From positions 366,898 to 430,897 of the forward strand of contig CAJQUW010000527.1 of NCBI GenBank assembly GCA_907163375.1: a stretch of DNA of 64,000 nt, written 5' to 3'. This DNA is from Prostheceraeus crozeri (lineage: Eukaryota; Platyhelminthes; Polycladida; Euryleptidae). Within the stretch, counting starts at the first letter, position 1, and each line of letters starts with the position of its first letter. The notes below the pieces were generated by a model that had not been told where the DNA came from, made no database searches, and saw only the letters and a program-made list of their open reading frames with translations. Positions 45,999 through 57,139 of this stretch are shown here, piece after piece. Both the position numbers and the translations under genes were made by a program.

Positions 45999-46028
45999 CT
46001 GAAGATGGATGGTCGTGGCTTCTGAAAT
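45999..46028 (+). ncRNA. Hammerhead-like motif (plus strand), degenerate
   Basis: CTGAAGA, an 18-base stem region, then GAAAT, followed by ATACT. Helix I pairing is lost. Its interest lies in the inverted pairing with 45923-45965, as expected for inverted ends of a Penelope-like element. Confidence 0.25.
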
Positions 46029-46211
46029 ATACTGTAATGAAAAGAAAAATACCTTTTACGACGGATTTGTGTTATAATAAGATCAAAGTCTTTCGGAACG
46101 ATCAAATTTTTCAGCTTATTTTTAATATTGTGTTCAAATCTACTAAATAATGGGTTGCCTAACAGTGAATTTCACACTTTATCATTCTCTGTATTTCTAC
46201 GCTTCCCTACA

Positions 46212-46514
46212 TTATACACCTTGCTCATTACGGTAGGCTTTAAGTTGACGAAAATAGACATTTTGTATGTATACAAGCGCATCGCTGCGTACGGCTGTAT
46301 TGAATGTAACGTCCCCAAGATTATGATTTCTGGTCCCTCCTACTTTGGAAAATGATGCGTCGGCCTTGATGACTGCCTTCGGAAAAAAAGAGTTCCTTCT
46401 TCGAGATGTTTGACACATTGACTGCAAAACCCTGCCGGATACAGAAGATGTTGAAGGATTCAGTGACTCTAACGGATGATTTAGATTATTAATAATTTTA
46501 AAGAATGCCTTCAT
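46212..46514 (-). pseudogene. Probable LINE ORF2 C-terminal fragment
   Basis: The 100-codon frame starts FFKIINNLNHPLESLNPS and contains SRRRNSFFPKA. A 'F...I.N..HPL..L.P' block followed by an arginine-rich 'RT.R..SF.P' ending is characteristic of the extreme C-terminus of CR1-like LINEs, and resembles FESLVHDPSHPLKHLAP in the 16-kb copy. Upstream RT motifs are not preserved. Confidence 0.5.
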
Positions 46515-47620
46515 AGTTGCAGATTAACGTCTCTGGCGTAAGCTTTAGAATGAACCACAAGGACAGGAATAACCGCCGCAAATTATAAAATGTGCCCGTC
46601 TCAGAAACTTTTCTGAAAGAACCTCGTTATGTGAGGGGAGTTCAATGAACACAGATAAAGATCTAGAAATCGGCGCATGACGAGCATCTGGAATTGCCAT
46701 CAACAAGCAGTTGCTCTCCATTCTAGCCTTTTAACTTAGAAAACTTAAACTAGGTATGCTCATACTAACTTAACAAGACAAAGATCGGATTTCTACGTGT
46801 TACCTACTTCTAAGGTCAGTTTGCAGTCGAGTAGCTTGACATCGATTGTAATGTGACGAAGCTGTCGTATCACAATATAATGCTGAGTGGAGCTGCTACC
46901 CTTTTAAAAAGGCTGTCAGGGAACTAATTATTCAAAAATTTGATATTAATACAAGACAGAAGTTCCTAAGCAGATCAGTATGAACCTTGATTCTCATCGT
47001 TGATTTAACAGCTTCCTTCTTTTCACTAATATGGAATTCATGGAAATCAAGTAACATAATCGTGAAATATTTTTAGATTTAGGTAAATGTTGACACATCA
47101 TAGCTTGTTGTGCAGCAATGTTGCTTAAAGCCCTTTCGTGTATCAAAACCGTATTTTAATTAAATTCTCACCATCAAAAATATAAAGTCTTGTACTGTTT
47201 ATTTTAAAGCATGTATCTGAAGGAGATCGAACAAACAAAAGAACTGCATATTTCATTTAAGCGCTGGCAGCAACTCACTCATATTCAACTGAGGCTGTCG
47301 CTTGCTACGCTGCTCTATCTGTGGGTGGAGACCGTAGCAGCTGCTTGCTTCGATTGCAGGCTCTTACAGTAGATATTTGTAGCGCATAGTTCGATTGATG
47401 ATTGGTTTTTAGTGGTTATGTGCTTTTCTTATCATATGGCGCATGGTCAGTGCCGCGTGCAAAGTTAACCTGCCTGTGAAAGAACTCAACAAAGATATAT
47501 TAGATGAAGTAACAATCTCGGTATTGATTAAATCTTCAATATTCATGTAGATTCGATTTAATCAAATTATAGATGAAAAGAAATATGTGTGTGCTTTATA
47601 AACGTACATGTATATTGACC
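46515..47620. other. Unassigned sequence
   Basis: Contains the first copy of a ~115-bp repeat (47370-47485) whose second copy is at 48177-48300. Otherwise nothing recognisable. Confidence 0.35.
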
Positions 47621-48300
47621 GTGCGACATGTTTCGGCCAGCTCTCATTCAGGCACTACGCTGGACTGAATTGCACACATAGAATCACGAAACGAGCACTT
47701 CTCAGATTGACAATGACATGACACAAGACTGAAGACAATAAAAATGGCATTGTAGAAGTCACAAACAGCAGCACAATAGACAATGGAAAAATGTCTGCCA
47801 AATGCTGTGGCCACACAATTGTCTACAAATAACAATGACTCCGAATCAGGACCAAGAAAAGGACCAGAAAAAATGGAAATTATCTCTCCAGAATACGTTT
47901 AGTATGACGCCACTGAGAAGTAAATAAAACTTTGAAATGATTGCCAGCATTTCTATATAAGAACAGTCACAAGCTCTTAGATTGTGTGTGATCGCACTAT
48001 TTTGAACTCGAGTTAATTAAACTAACTCTTGTTGTTTGTTAAATAGCATAACATATGAGATTTGGAATTTCTTGCCATTTTCAGAGAAATCATCACGGAA
48101 TTGACTCATGATCATGGCTATATATTAGAAAGAATGTATTTTACGAATCCCTGGTGTCACATTGCCTTAGATTACTCTGTAGACCTAAGCTTACAGCTCG
48201 ATTGATGAATGGTCTCTAGCGGCTATGTGTCTTTCCCGGGCATGTTTTGCGGGCATGTTTAGTGCCCCGCAAAGCGCAAAGTTGACCTGTCTGTGGATGG
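47370..48300 (+). repeat. Pair of ~115-bp direct repeats (E)
   Basis: 47370-47485 and 48177-48300 share TCGATTGATGA, TAGTGGTTATGTG / TAGCGGCTATGTG and GCAAAGTTAACCTG / GCAAAGTTGACCTG, about 800 bp apart. Class unknown. The span between them is otherwise unassigned apart from the hammerhead-like motif at 47621-47655. Confidence 0.5.
47621..47655 (-). ncRNA. Hammerhead-like motif (minus strand)
   Basis: On minus: GTGC, CTGAATGA, a short helix II, GAAAC, AT, then the GTC cleavage triplet and GCAC, which pairs with the first GTGC to give a 4-bp helix I. The core box has one extra base (CTGAATGA for CTGANGA). The GAAACATGTC block is identical to that at 56057-56066. Confidence 0.35.
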
Positions 48301-48461
48301 ACTTAAACTTACATGCATATATGCATGCATACCCCTGCGAACCAGCTTGTACGAGCATTTTAAGGAAAGGTTTGAAATAGGAAATATATCCTATTCTGAG
48401 TCTGGGTCTCTGACACCACCCTGAAGCCGTGCTCAATACGACTTCTTCTGAGAGTATCAGT

Positions 48462-49269
48462 CACAGAGTAAGCATATAGTAGGTAGAGGGTGGACTCAAA
48501 AAATGTCAGTATACAGTGAAAGTTTCTGTGTCAAAATATTCAGTTTTTGTGTAGATTGCGTTCCCGTGGTCTAAAAATATATTTCATCAATTTTTAAGAA
48601 GAGCTCTGATTTTTTTCAAAATATTCCTGCGTTTATATACTATCGACATGAACACAATATATAAGTAACATGAAACATTCTGGATATGCAAAGGGAGCGG
48701 ACTTTAGCTAACAATTATCTTAATTGAGCGAAAATTAAGCTGATTATCAAAGCGGTTTCATGAGCCGAATTATAATGTAAGTCTTCATGAGAAAGTCGAG
48801 ATCTTATTGTGCTCTCTTGGCTGAAATTTCAAGTTTTTTATTCAATTTTCATCGGCAAGATTTTATAATTCACTAAATCTATATTTCATTTCTTGAATCT
48901 GAGTTGTGTACCCATTTTCATTTTTTAAAGTTAATCATGATCATTGTCCTTGATATGCATTTTGCTCTTCACGCCGGCAGTTTGAGTGACATGATCAAGC
49001 TCAAGAAAATACTCCTAATGCTAAATATTAAAATAAGGCTTTTTCATCTAAGCTAATTTAATGAACATTGCCTCTCCCATGTTGTCATGACATGGAGGAT
49101 TTGTAAACTCCTTTTCTTTCTTCTTATTCGGATCATAAACAGTCAATTTAATATCTCACATTTGGTACCTGGTCTCAACTCGAGTTCATTTAATAAAATC
49201 GAAACTGCATACACATTGAGGATTTTATTAATACTGAGTTGCTGCTCTACCTAGCATACTTACTCTATG
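48462..49269 (+). mobile_element. MITE family G, copy 1 (808 bp)
   Basis: Inverted ends of about 26 bp (CACAGAGTAAGCATATAG... and, reverse-complemented from the right, CATAGAGTAAGTATGCTAG...). Perfect 8-bp duplication GTATCAGT at 48454-48461 and 49270-49277. No coding capacity. hAT-like by duplication size and CAYAGA start. Confidence 0.88.
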
Positions 49270-49277
49270 GTATCAGT

Positions 49278-50826
49278 AAAAGTATATCATTGAAACAGAT
49301 CATTCATCCGATCACAAGCAGAAATAACTATGATTGAACTTTACTCACACAACTACCAAGAATTCCAAAGTGGAATGCAATAAGAATTTGCCAAAATCGG
49401 AATCCTTTGGGAAGCTTTTGTTGCAATTGGTCACTGTGGCCGAGAATTTGGCTAAGCTGAAAATGAATTTTGAAGTGCACAGGAAATGAAATTTCAAATT
49501 TTTCCGCTTCTCAACTCACTTTCGAACGATGGACATCCCCGTCATCTGTTTCCCCAACTCCTAACACCTTCCGACTTTTCAATCGACTGTGAAGGTCACT
49601 ATTGCTATCCTTCCTGAAAATCAATGGTAAACAAGTTCGATATTGACGGAAGGAATTCATCTTGGAAACAATTTTAAGATTTCGATAGTTAGAGGTGACA
49701 TGAATGAAGGAAATAAATAGATGAAGAATGAACTATCGAATTTAATAAATTCCAAGACTGGTAGAAATGTTTCAATTCCATTAGGATAAGTGTGCGTTCG
49801 GAAGTATTAATAAAAGTTGATCTTCCATCATCGAAGATTCATTAAATTAAGCGACACAAGAATTTCTTTATTATGGATATCTGTGCTGTCATGCTGTTTT
49901 GTCAAAACTTCATTCTAATTTTCATAATTGCTGAAGAATGAACAATGCAATTCAGATGTTTTTACAATTGGAGACTTTCCTTGCTACTGTAATTTCACAT
50001 GTACATAGCCTACTTTAGAGCGATGATTTCCAACGACCTTGTAATATCTATGGTATTCTTAAATGTCCTTGATAATTTCTTTGCGAGATCACTTGGACCA
50101 TAACTTAAGCCACTCTCAGGCGGCTGAATAATTCATATGACTCGTACAACAAAGAAATTTTCAAAACGAAAGTAATATTCTCTCCCGAAGTATTTATGCC
50201 ACAATAAAAGATAAAGTAAAATATCAAATTGCAAAATTTATTGTGGCATAAATACCTCGGGAGAGAATGCTTTCGTCTTGAAAATCTCTTGGATATGGTC
50301 CTCCCGCCCACGGCCATTACTTATGTGATTCGTACAACATTGAGCAGGTACCATACGTAGTCGAATCAAAAAGTAGAAAGAAAGAAATGACAATCAATAG
50401 GCCTACAAATGATGGATACGACTGAAGCATAATAGCAGGAAATGCGTGCTTATAATAATGATCCCTCGACTGAATGAACAGGTTTATTTAATCAATGTTC
50501 AGCCATTAGTTTCAACTGGGTCCATTTCATTTTAGGAAGGTTCAGTAATTATCAAGTAACTACCGTGATTTGGGGATCAAATGGTTTGACATTTTTGACA
50601 AATCTGGTTGCGACGTTGTGATAATAGGGGCCTCATTCATCATTATGAGAAATAATAACGCACAAAGAAATAGCAGTAAAATGTCCAGCTATTGATCATT
50701 ATCAGCGTGTCACCACTAAAATATTCGTATTTTTTAAAAAGAATCAGAAAAACTTGCGATTTTACTTTTCGTCGATTACCTTTTTGAATGGATTACCAAG
50801 GTCATCAAGTTGATGCATTATATAAC
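49278..50826. other. Unassigned sequence with a ~50-bp-arm hairpin
   Basis: 50157-50208 and 50237-50285 are near-perfect reverse complements (TATTTATGCCACAATAAA and complement inside, GAAAGTAATATTCTCTCCC outside) with a 28-base AT-rich loop. An imperfect direct repeat, CATATGACTCGTACAAC / TTATGTGATTCGTACAAC, brackets the hairpin at about 50133-50150 and 50320-50338. Remaining sequence unassigned. Confidence 0.5.
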
Positions 50827-51670
50827 CATAGAATAGGGATATGTGAGTAGAGTGTCGACTCAAAAAAGTAACTGTATACAGTGAAATTTTGTATGAAAAG
50901 ATTCAGGTTTTTGCGGAGATTACGTTCTCGTGATGGAAAAAATATTTGAGCAGTTATAAAAAGTCAAAATTTTGCCAATTTATATACTACCAAGATGACT
51001 CTCCTGTATAAGTAGTATGAAACAAGTTGGATATCAAAAGGAATGAATGTTTGATAATAAGCATCCTAACTAAGCGGAAATTAAGCTGGCTATCAAAGGA
51101 ATTTCATGAATTGTATTATAATGGAAGTCTTGATGAAAAAGTCGCGATCTTATTCGTGCTTTGGCTGAAATTTCAAGTTGTTAATTCAGTTTTCAAAGTC
51201 ATAATTTTATGATTCGATCACTAAATTCATGCTTCATTTCTTGAATCTGAACAGTGATGTGGACCCATTTGCATCTTTCGAAGTTAATTGAAATCATTGT
51301 CTTTGGTTATGTTATTTTGCTCTGCCAGTGGCAGGGTGCCTGTGATATGATCACGCTTAAGAAGATACTCTTGCGGTTCAGAATGAAAGCAATAGGAACC
51401 CATCGAATTGCTAATTTAGTAAACACTAAATCTCCAAGGCTACCATGACACTGAGAATCTGTAAAATACCATCATTCCTTCCGCATTGCAATCATGATCA
51501 CTCAAGACCGTGGAAATTTCTTCAAAACTGCAAAAATGTGCAAATTTCACATTTGGTAACAATTACTAACTATATCCCCTTCGAGTTCATTTAATAAAAT
51601 CGAAAGTGTATGCACATTGGGGATGTAATAAATGCGGAGTTCCCATTCTACTTAATATACCTACTCTATG
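50827..51670 (+). mobile_element. MITE family G, copy 2
   Basis: Aligned end to end with copy 1 (GTATACAGTGAAA, TATATACTA, GTGGACCCATTT, TTCATTTAATAAAATCGAAA). Termini CATAGAATAGGG and CCTACTCTATG. The flanks do not match (TATATAAC / TAAATGCG), so the copy is older or has lost its borders. Confidence 0.8.
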
Positions 51671-52417
51671 TAAATGCGTTAATTCGAAAGTGCATGTAAA
51701 CATCAAAGTCATCGTGAGTTTAATTAGGGGCTCAGATTTTGCAGCTCAGAAAGGGGTACAGGAGGACTTGTGGCCTTACGTGTATAGCACATGCTCGCTA
51801 TCAGCCAAATGAAACCTCACTGTCGATGAATTTATCAAATCTTAGAAAGTGTAGCAAGCTCCTGAAAATTAATGTCAACATGTTCTATAGTAACGAATGA
51901 AGGAGGCATTTATGAGATTTTGATATTTATGTGTGACATGAATTTATACTAAAGAAATTAGAGATGTGAATTATGAACGAGCTGTGAAATTTAATTAATT
52001 CTACTAAGTGGAACATTTCCTTTCGCGGGAGAAGTGCATGTCATCGGAAGCATCCACAATAACTTTGTCTTCGAATGCCGACACACGCAAACTCATCTGT
52101 CAAAGAAAATGTTGAAAATTATTCATTTGAAAATCCTTCCCCCATGCTAGTTTGGGTAAAAGGAAGATGACTTGTTTTAGTGGTATATTTCATAAGACTA
52201 CTTGGAAACATGCTTTTAGATTAATGTTTAATTAATTTTTATATGATTACAAGCAAAATAAAATATTCATGTTCAAACCATTAAACACTGGGTCTGGAAA
52301 CACATTTCCATCTTTGAAAGTGTCCTATCTGTTTTTAGGAAGGAATTGAAGTCAGTTATATGCGCATTCATACATTCATTGTAATGACACAATTTCTGCT
52401 GTTGACAACACAGGTGT
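51671..52417. other. Unassigned sequence
   Basis: No gene or shared repeat recognised. Confidence 0.35.
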
Positions 52418-53149
52418 TAGTCCGGCAGCCACAACGAGTTTCTGCAGGGAACGAGGCCGAAAGTGAGACTTTCACAGAATGATGTACACCCTATGCCTAC
52501 TACGAATCGGCACGTCTGCCGAGTTCTAGTGAGTTCCTCTTCTTGTCAGACAGGATCAAAGAAAAACATATGTAAATCCAATGGGACGCAGATTTCAGTT
52601 TTTAGTTAAAATGAAATTTTCCATGTTTTCTCTGATTAAACGAAACGTATCAAGCTCAAAATCATAATTTTAGGCATGGAATGTCTTCAGGTCATTTCCT
52701 ATGTTGTACATGTGCTTTTATCATGCATCTAATCGGCAATGTATGTGAGAATGTGGTTGAATGTGGATAAAGTTGCTCAAAATGCTTTTGTTTGCCGACA
52801 TTAAGAAGCTCGCCAAATCTAAATGTGTTTAGCTTTATAGACAGGAGTGCATGAACATGATAGGAAATGACCTGAAGACATTCCATGCCAAAAATTATGA
52901 CTCTGGGCTTAGTACGTTACGTTTCGTTTAATCAGAGAAAACATGGAAAATTTCATTTCAGCCAAAAACTGCAATCTGCGTCCCTTTGGATTTACATGTG
53001 TTTTTCTTTGATCCTGTCTGACAAGAAGAGGAACTCACTAGAACTCGGCAGACGTGCCGATTCGTAGTAGTCATAGGGTGTACATCACTCTGTGAAAGTC
53101 TCATTTTCGGCCTCGTTCCCTGCAGAAACTCGTTCTGGCTGTCGGTCTA
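52418..53149 (-). mobile_element. Foldback element D, copy 3
   Basis: Same termini (TAGTCCGGCAGCC; right end GGCTGTCGGTCTA with two changes), long arms and core as copy 1, core in reverse orientation. The short frame is at 52692-52886 on minus (MECLQVISYH). Flanking triplets TGT and TCT do not match exactly. Confidence 0.85.
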
Positions 53150-53359
53150 TCTGTCGCAGTACATTGAACATCTAAAGAGAAAGTCTATTATTCAATGTAC
53201 AACGACAGACCTTTGTTGTCAGTCTGCCGTGTGACGTAGTCGAATGACATGCTAATTTGCTGTCTCGCTACAATATGAACGCTGGTAGCGTTCTGTCAAT
53301 AATAATAGGACAATAAGCTGTCGATATCACTTGGAGATGACTTCTGCCTTCACTCGCAT

Positions 53360-53480
53360 TCCTTTTGTACCGTCAGCGTGACTTTGTGAAGGTGCGAGCT
53401 CGTCTCCACCGCGGACTTCAAATCGATTCCTGGGTCAGACGAGTGCGGTCGTGGAGTCAAGGGTGTTGGTGTCATTTATT
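53360..53480 (+). repeat. tRNA-like SINE fragment, copy 2
   Basis: Matches the minus strand of 19550-19680: ACCGTCAGNGT, GAGCTCGTCTCCACCGCGGA, TCGATTCC, AGTCAAGGGTGTTGGTGTC. The box B-like element is AAATCGATTCC. Too diverged to be a functional tRNA gene. Confidence 0.5.
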
Positions 53481-54963
53481 GACTTAATAGTTGTTATTCT
53501 CTTTAGATATTCAATGACTGCTGTTATATTTTCTATAATTGGCACATTTCGAGTTGCCACCGATGTGACTTTGGCAACTTGAAAAAATATGCACTTCGCC
53601 TTTTTATTCAAGGCTCAGCGATTTTGCTAGGTCTACAAATAGGTTGATCACAGTCCACTTATCTTGAAAAAATGTACAATTCTAACTTTCAAAACTTCTT
53701 AGAATTATGTTTTCGCGTGCAATGCCAATATGTGATTTACTTTCTCATTCATCCTACCTCTGCTGGTGCAGTAAATGTCGTCAATCCTCTGCTGATCAAA
53801 TGCTGTTTAATTGTTAGCTCGTTGATAATTCATTAAACGTTTTATATTTGCACATAAAAGATATTATGAAAGAGGGTCTCAGACAAAAGCTCTGACATTA
53901 ATTGAGCAGATAGTCAGAGGAACAAAAGCGGGAGATTTTCAACTGTGTCTCATTAACATGATTATAAGTCAGCGGTTTGTACATGGTTATAAAACTGAGT
54001 TAGTTAGTATTTTACAATTCATTCGCGTTTCAAACACACACTTACAAATCATTGTCTTCCGCCATGCTTTCCACAACTGTGTTTTAAATGCGTCTTTTTT
54101 ATTGTCATCTTCATAAGCCTGTGATAAAGAATGAGATAATTTACATCAAAGTCCGACAAAACCTTCAAATCCGCTAGAAATTTGAATGTTTTTCATTGAG
54201 TTTGATGCAGTGAGGTGTTGTCAGCATGTGTGCTGTCATCATGTGTTGAGATTTGATAAATGGATATTCATCAGCTTAGTTATGAGAGCGATTCCATCTT
54301 CGATTCTGTCATATTTGAATCGATCACTTACTTCAAAGAGCGCATGAAGTAAGCCGCACAAAGTCTACCGGATAAAATTGAATTGAAATTTGTTTAATCC
54401 TCAATAAATTAAAGTCCACGTGATGCTTCGTTCGGAGTTGTCAATAATTTCCACGGTCATGTGGCAGCTGTTAACACTTGTCAAAGGATTGTGGGAAACT
54501 TCAGCTTGGAGATAAACTCATTGAAATTGCAAAGAAACCCCATCTGTTTAACATACAGGTACATCCGCTTTTCTTTGCACTTGTTTTACTTTCTTGAATG
54601 CCAAGTATTTAGATCGCGTAAATATATGATCTGCAGAATAATCCCTTTTCCCAGTTATAACGCTCGACCGCTGGGTAGTTTGAAAAGAAGCTCTTGGTCC
54701 GATAGCCGTTGAAAAGGCAGTTTCCAGCATGCCTTGGCAAAGACCTGGCAGCTAATGATTCATAATAAATGACAATCAAGATGTTTGTGATATGTTATAT
54801 GCAATTTCCGGTAAAAACGTGTGTCATTGTATCTGTATGAGTTAAGATCATGTAATTTCTGAAAATTTGTTTATAATGTCATAGGCCTACTTTCAATTCA
54901 TCAGTAAGCTACACTTTTAATTTAGAGAAGATGTCTTGACTAGTCATAGTATAAGATGCTTTT
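53481..54963. other. Unassigned sequence
   Basis: No family motif. The frame 54461-54712 overlaps an antisense frame and neither is recognisable. Confidence 0.35.
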
Positions 54964-55228
54964 GAGTTGGAAAGTGCTAGATGTTTCTAACATATCAATT
55001 TTTATTTCTTGTACTGGTAAAGATATGTAATCCAGTACATGTTCTTATCTACATTCTATCACACCATGTCATAAAATAGTATTTTCAAATTACTTGCATT
55101 TTAAACTTCAACTAACCCTAGTCTTTTGTAGCTGAGGATGATTGCTGGGTAGTAATCGAAAAAAAATTGTACTTCTTGATAGGAAATAATAATTAATATC
55201 ATAAAAATCCCTGCCTCTTTCCAACTAA
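54964..55228 (+). repeat. Dispersed repeat I, copy 2
   Basis: Bounded by GAGTTGGAAAG (54964) and CTTTCCAACT (about 55219), a 10-bp inverted end. The body matches the reverse complement of 15451-15700. Contains CTGAGGATGATTGC...AATCGAAAA, a passing resemblance to a hammerhead core that the other copy does not preserve. Confidence 0.55.
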
Positions 55229-56027
55229 AAAAATACTGTACTTTTGGATTCTCTGCTTTCATAGTTGAAAGTTAAAAATATCAACCAACAAGCTCAAGAC
55301 ACTCGAGGAATTGGTCTTTCTTCAATCTGAAATTTATGTAGTCTTTGAAATTATTGCCACTTTTATTTTCTTAAAGATGTCCTTGTATTTCTGCATCATT
55401 AACTTTGATTTAATTTCCTAAATCTGATAAAAGCTTTCAATAGAGTTGATGAAGCAAAATTTCCATCTTCTGAATAAGTCATCATTCTCGCAGTTGTATA
55501 CTTGACTTCTCTCCTCCGTCTATAGAAGTGCTATCACTCAACTTTCGTCAATTTGCCAAGCTGCTTGCACGCGAATCGTTGAGAAATAAATATTGAATAA
55601 TAACCAATAGAAGTAAGTGCAAACATAGAAAGTGCACACAATAAATCTATTCATTCAAAGACGGCAAAGAATGACAATTTGACATAAACAATAATTTTCT
55701 TTGTTTTTACTGTTCGATTTGCTCAAGTTACGTGTTCGCTCTCTGTTCGATGCCAACTGAAATTTGTGATTCATTGCAATCATTGTGTGGAAGTTGACTA
55801 TGGACAGGAAAATAGATTTGGGTGAACCTAGACCAATCCGCGTTTTGATTTTGGAAACTGTGCAAAGCATTATTGTTGACAAAGAAAAACTCGTTTCCGA
55901 GTTTTCATATGTAGATTCGAATCTTTGCTACATAGGCAGCCAATCACTGCTCTTGTTGTATCTATTGATTTTTATCTTGCTGTCATTTTAGTATTTCAAT
56001 CCGATTGTACATAGCTTTAAAATTTCT
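55229..56027. other. Unassigned sequence
   Basis: No recognisable gene. The frames 55785-55991 (+) and 55655-55882 (-) overlap on opposite strands without motifs. Confidence 0.35.
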
Positions 56028-56069
56028 GCCCTGATGATGTTTACTGAAGAGTAAATGAAACATGTCGGC
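56028..56069 (+). ncRNA. Candidate minimal hammerhead ribozyme, GTC cleavage triplet
   Basis: CTGATGA (56031-56037), helix II TTTAC/GTAAA (56040-56044 with 56051-56055, plus a G-T pair and one bulged T), GAAAC (56057-56061), helix III AC/GT with loop AT, triplet GTC (56064-56066), helix I GCC/GGC (56028-56030 with 56067-56069). All invariant core bases are present. The bulge at the base of helix II is shared with the 31.6-kb candidate. The GAAACATGTC block also occurs at 47.6 kb. Helix I is only 3 bp as read. Confidence 0.5.
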
Positions 56070-56309
56070 CATACGTGGTTTTCTTTCTTCTCATAATTGG
56101 TGCATTTGAATTATGAAATCACTGGGATCAATCGCTTACCAAAGTTTAATTAGGACATATTGATAAGATAGGAAACTTTTTAAGATCACTGAATCAAAGA
56201 AAAGATGAATTATGAATGCCGTTTATATCACCATTCGTTTTATCATATTCATTGAAATCCTTCAATATCACGCATGACATTTTGAATATGTGAATGCACT
56301 AAAAAAGAT

Positions 56310-57139
56310 TACCGTATTTACTCTAATAGAACCCGGACCTCTAATAGAACCCGGGTCTCCAATAAAACCCGGGTCAGAGCAATCTGAATTAATAGAACCC
56401 GGGCCTCTAAGAGAACCCGGGGTATCTGATAGAACCCGGGTGAGACTCAGCAGCATCTTATTGACCTTGTAGGTGAACCAAAAAGTATTTTTTCAGTAAC
56501 AAAATTCATTTGACGGGAGATAAGTTAAGGAAACAAGCAAAGATTGGATGGTAGCGAAGATGACCTCATCGAATGCTTCAAGGCAGGGCATCCATGCCAT
56601 GATGCCCTCTCGCGCTTGTGCGAAGTAGAAGTTGACCTTGACATCGATGAAGAACACGAAGAAGAGGACGAGCTGATGATTATAGATGAAGACGAATGAC
56701 TCGAGTTGCTTTTCAATATACCGGTAGATATAGAGACTTTTATATACAGTCCAATATAGAGATTTTTCCAACTGGTAGCCGTTCTTCCTTTGCACAGCGA
56801 GTGGGTCTTTGATTTTTTTTGTGACTAAATTACAATTACCGGGTTAGCTTATGGATCGTTCATAATCCTCTCCACATCCGCCACTCAATATGCCATGAGC
56901 ACAGTGAATGTAAAAAGGACTTCGACTACGGTATACTGAGCAGTAACAGCAAAAACTGTCATAGAATAGGCCCGCATTTTTATGTAGGTTCAACGAATTC
57001 TATGGTTGATGTCATATTTTTAATTTTTTAGTGATCATTTTTCAATGTAATTAAATAGAACCCGGGCCTCTAATAGAACCCTGGTCAGAGCGATCTGAAT
57101 TAATAGAGCCCCCCGGGTCCTATTAGAGTAAATACGGTA
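56310..57139 (+). mobile_element. Pogo-like (Tc1/mariner superfamily) element, internally deleted
   Basis: Inverted ends ACCGTATTTACTCTAATAG and CTATTAGAGTAAATACGGT lie between TA dinucleotides, the expected TA duplication. Inside each end are repeats of the unit TAATAGAACCCGGGCCTC (five or more at 56323-56450, two at 57056-57100 plus an inverted one), likely subterminal binding sites. A transposase C-terminus is left in the middle. 830 bp in total. Confidence 0.7.
56529..56699 (+). pseudogene. Pogo/jerky-type transposase C-terminal tail
   Basis: 57 codons read GSEDDLIECFKAGHPCHDAL and then an acidic tail rich in Glu/Asp ending DEDE before TGA. 'DGSEDDLI.CFK.G.PC' is the kind of sequence that closes the DDE domain of pogo/Tigger-like transposases. 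The catalytic core and CENP-B-type DNA-binding domain are missing. Its position inside a TA-flanked element supports the call. The match is from memory of family wording, so moderate confidence. Confidence 0.5.

Noticed and set aside
53360-53480. Functional tRNA gene
   Set aside because: Box B-like sequence present but no acceptor stem or clean cloverleaf; better explained as a SINE.
55132-55170. Hammerhead-like CTGAGGA...GAAAA in repeat I
   Set aside because: Helix III and helix I do not form and the other copy of the repeat at 15.5 kb does not keep the core.
56290-56472. 60-codon frame with repeated IEPGP units
   Set aside because: It is the translation of the subterminal CCCGGG repeats of the pogo-like element.
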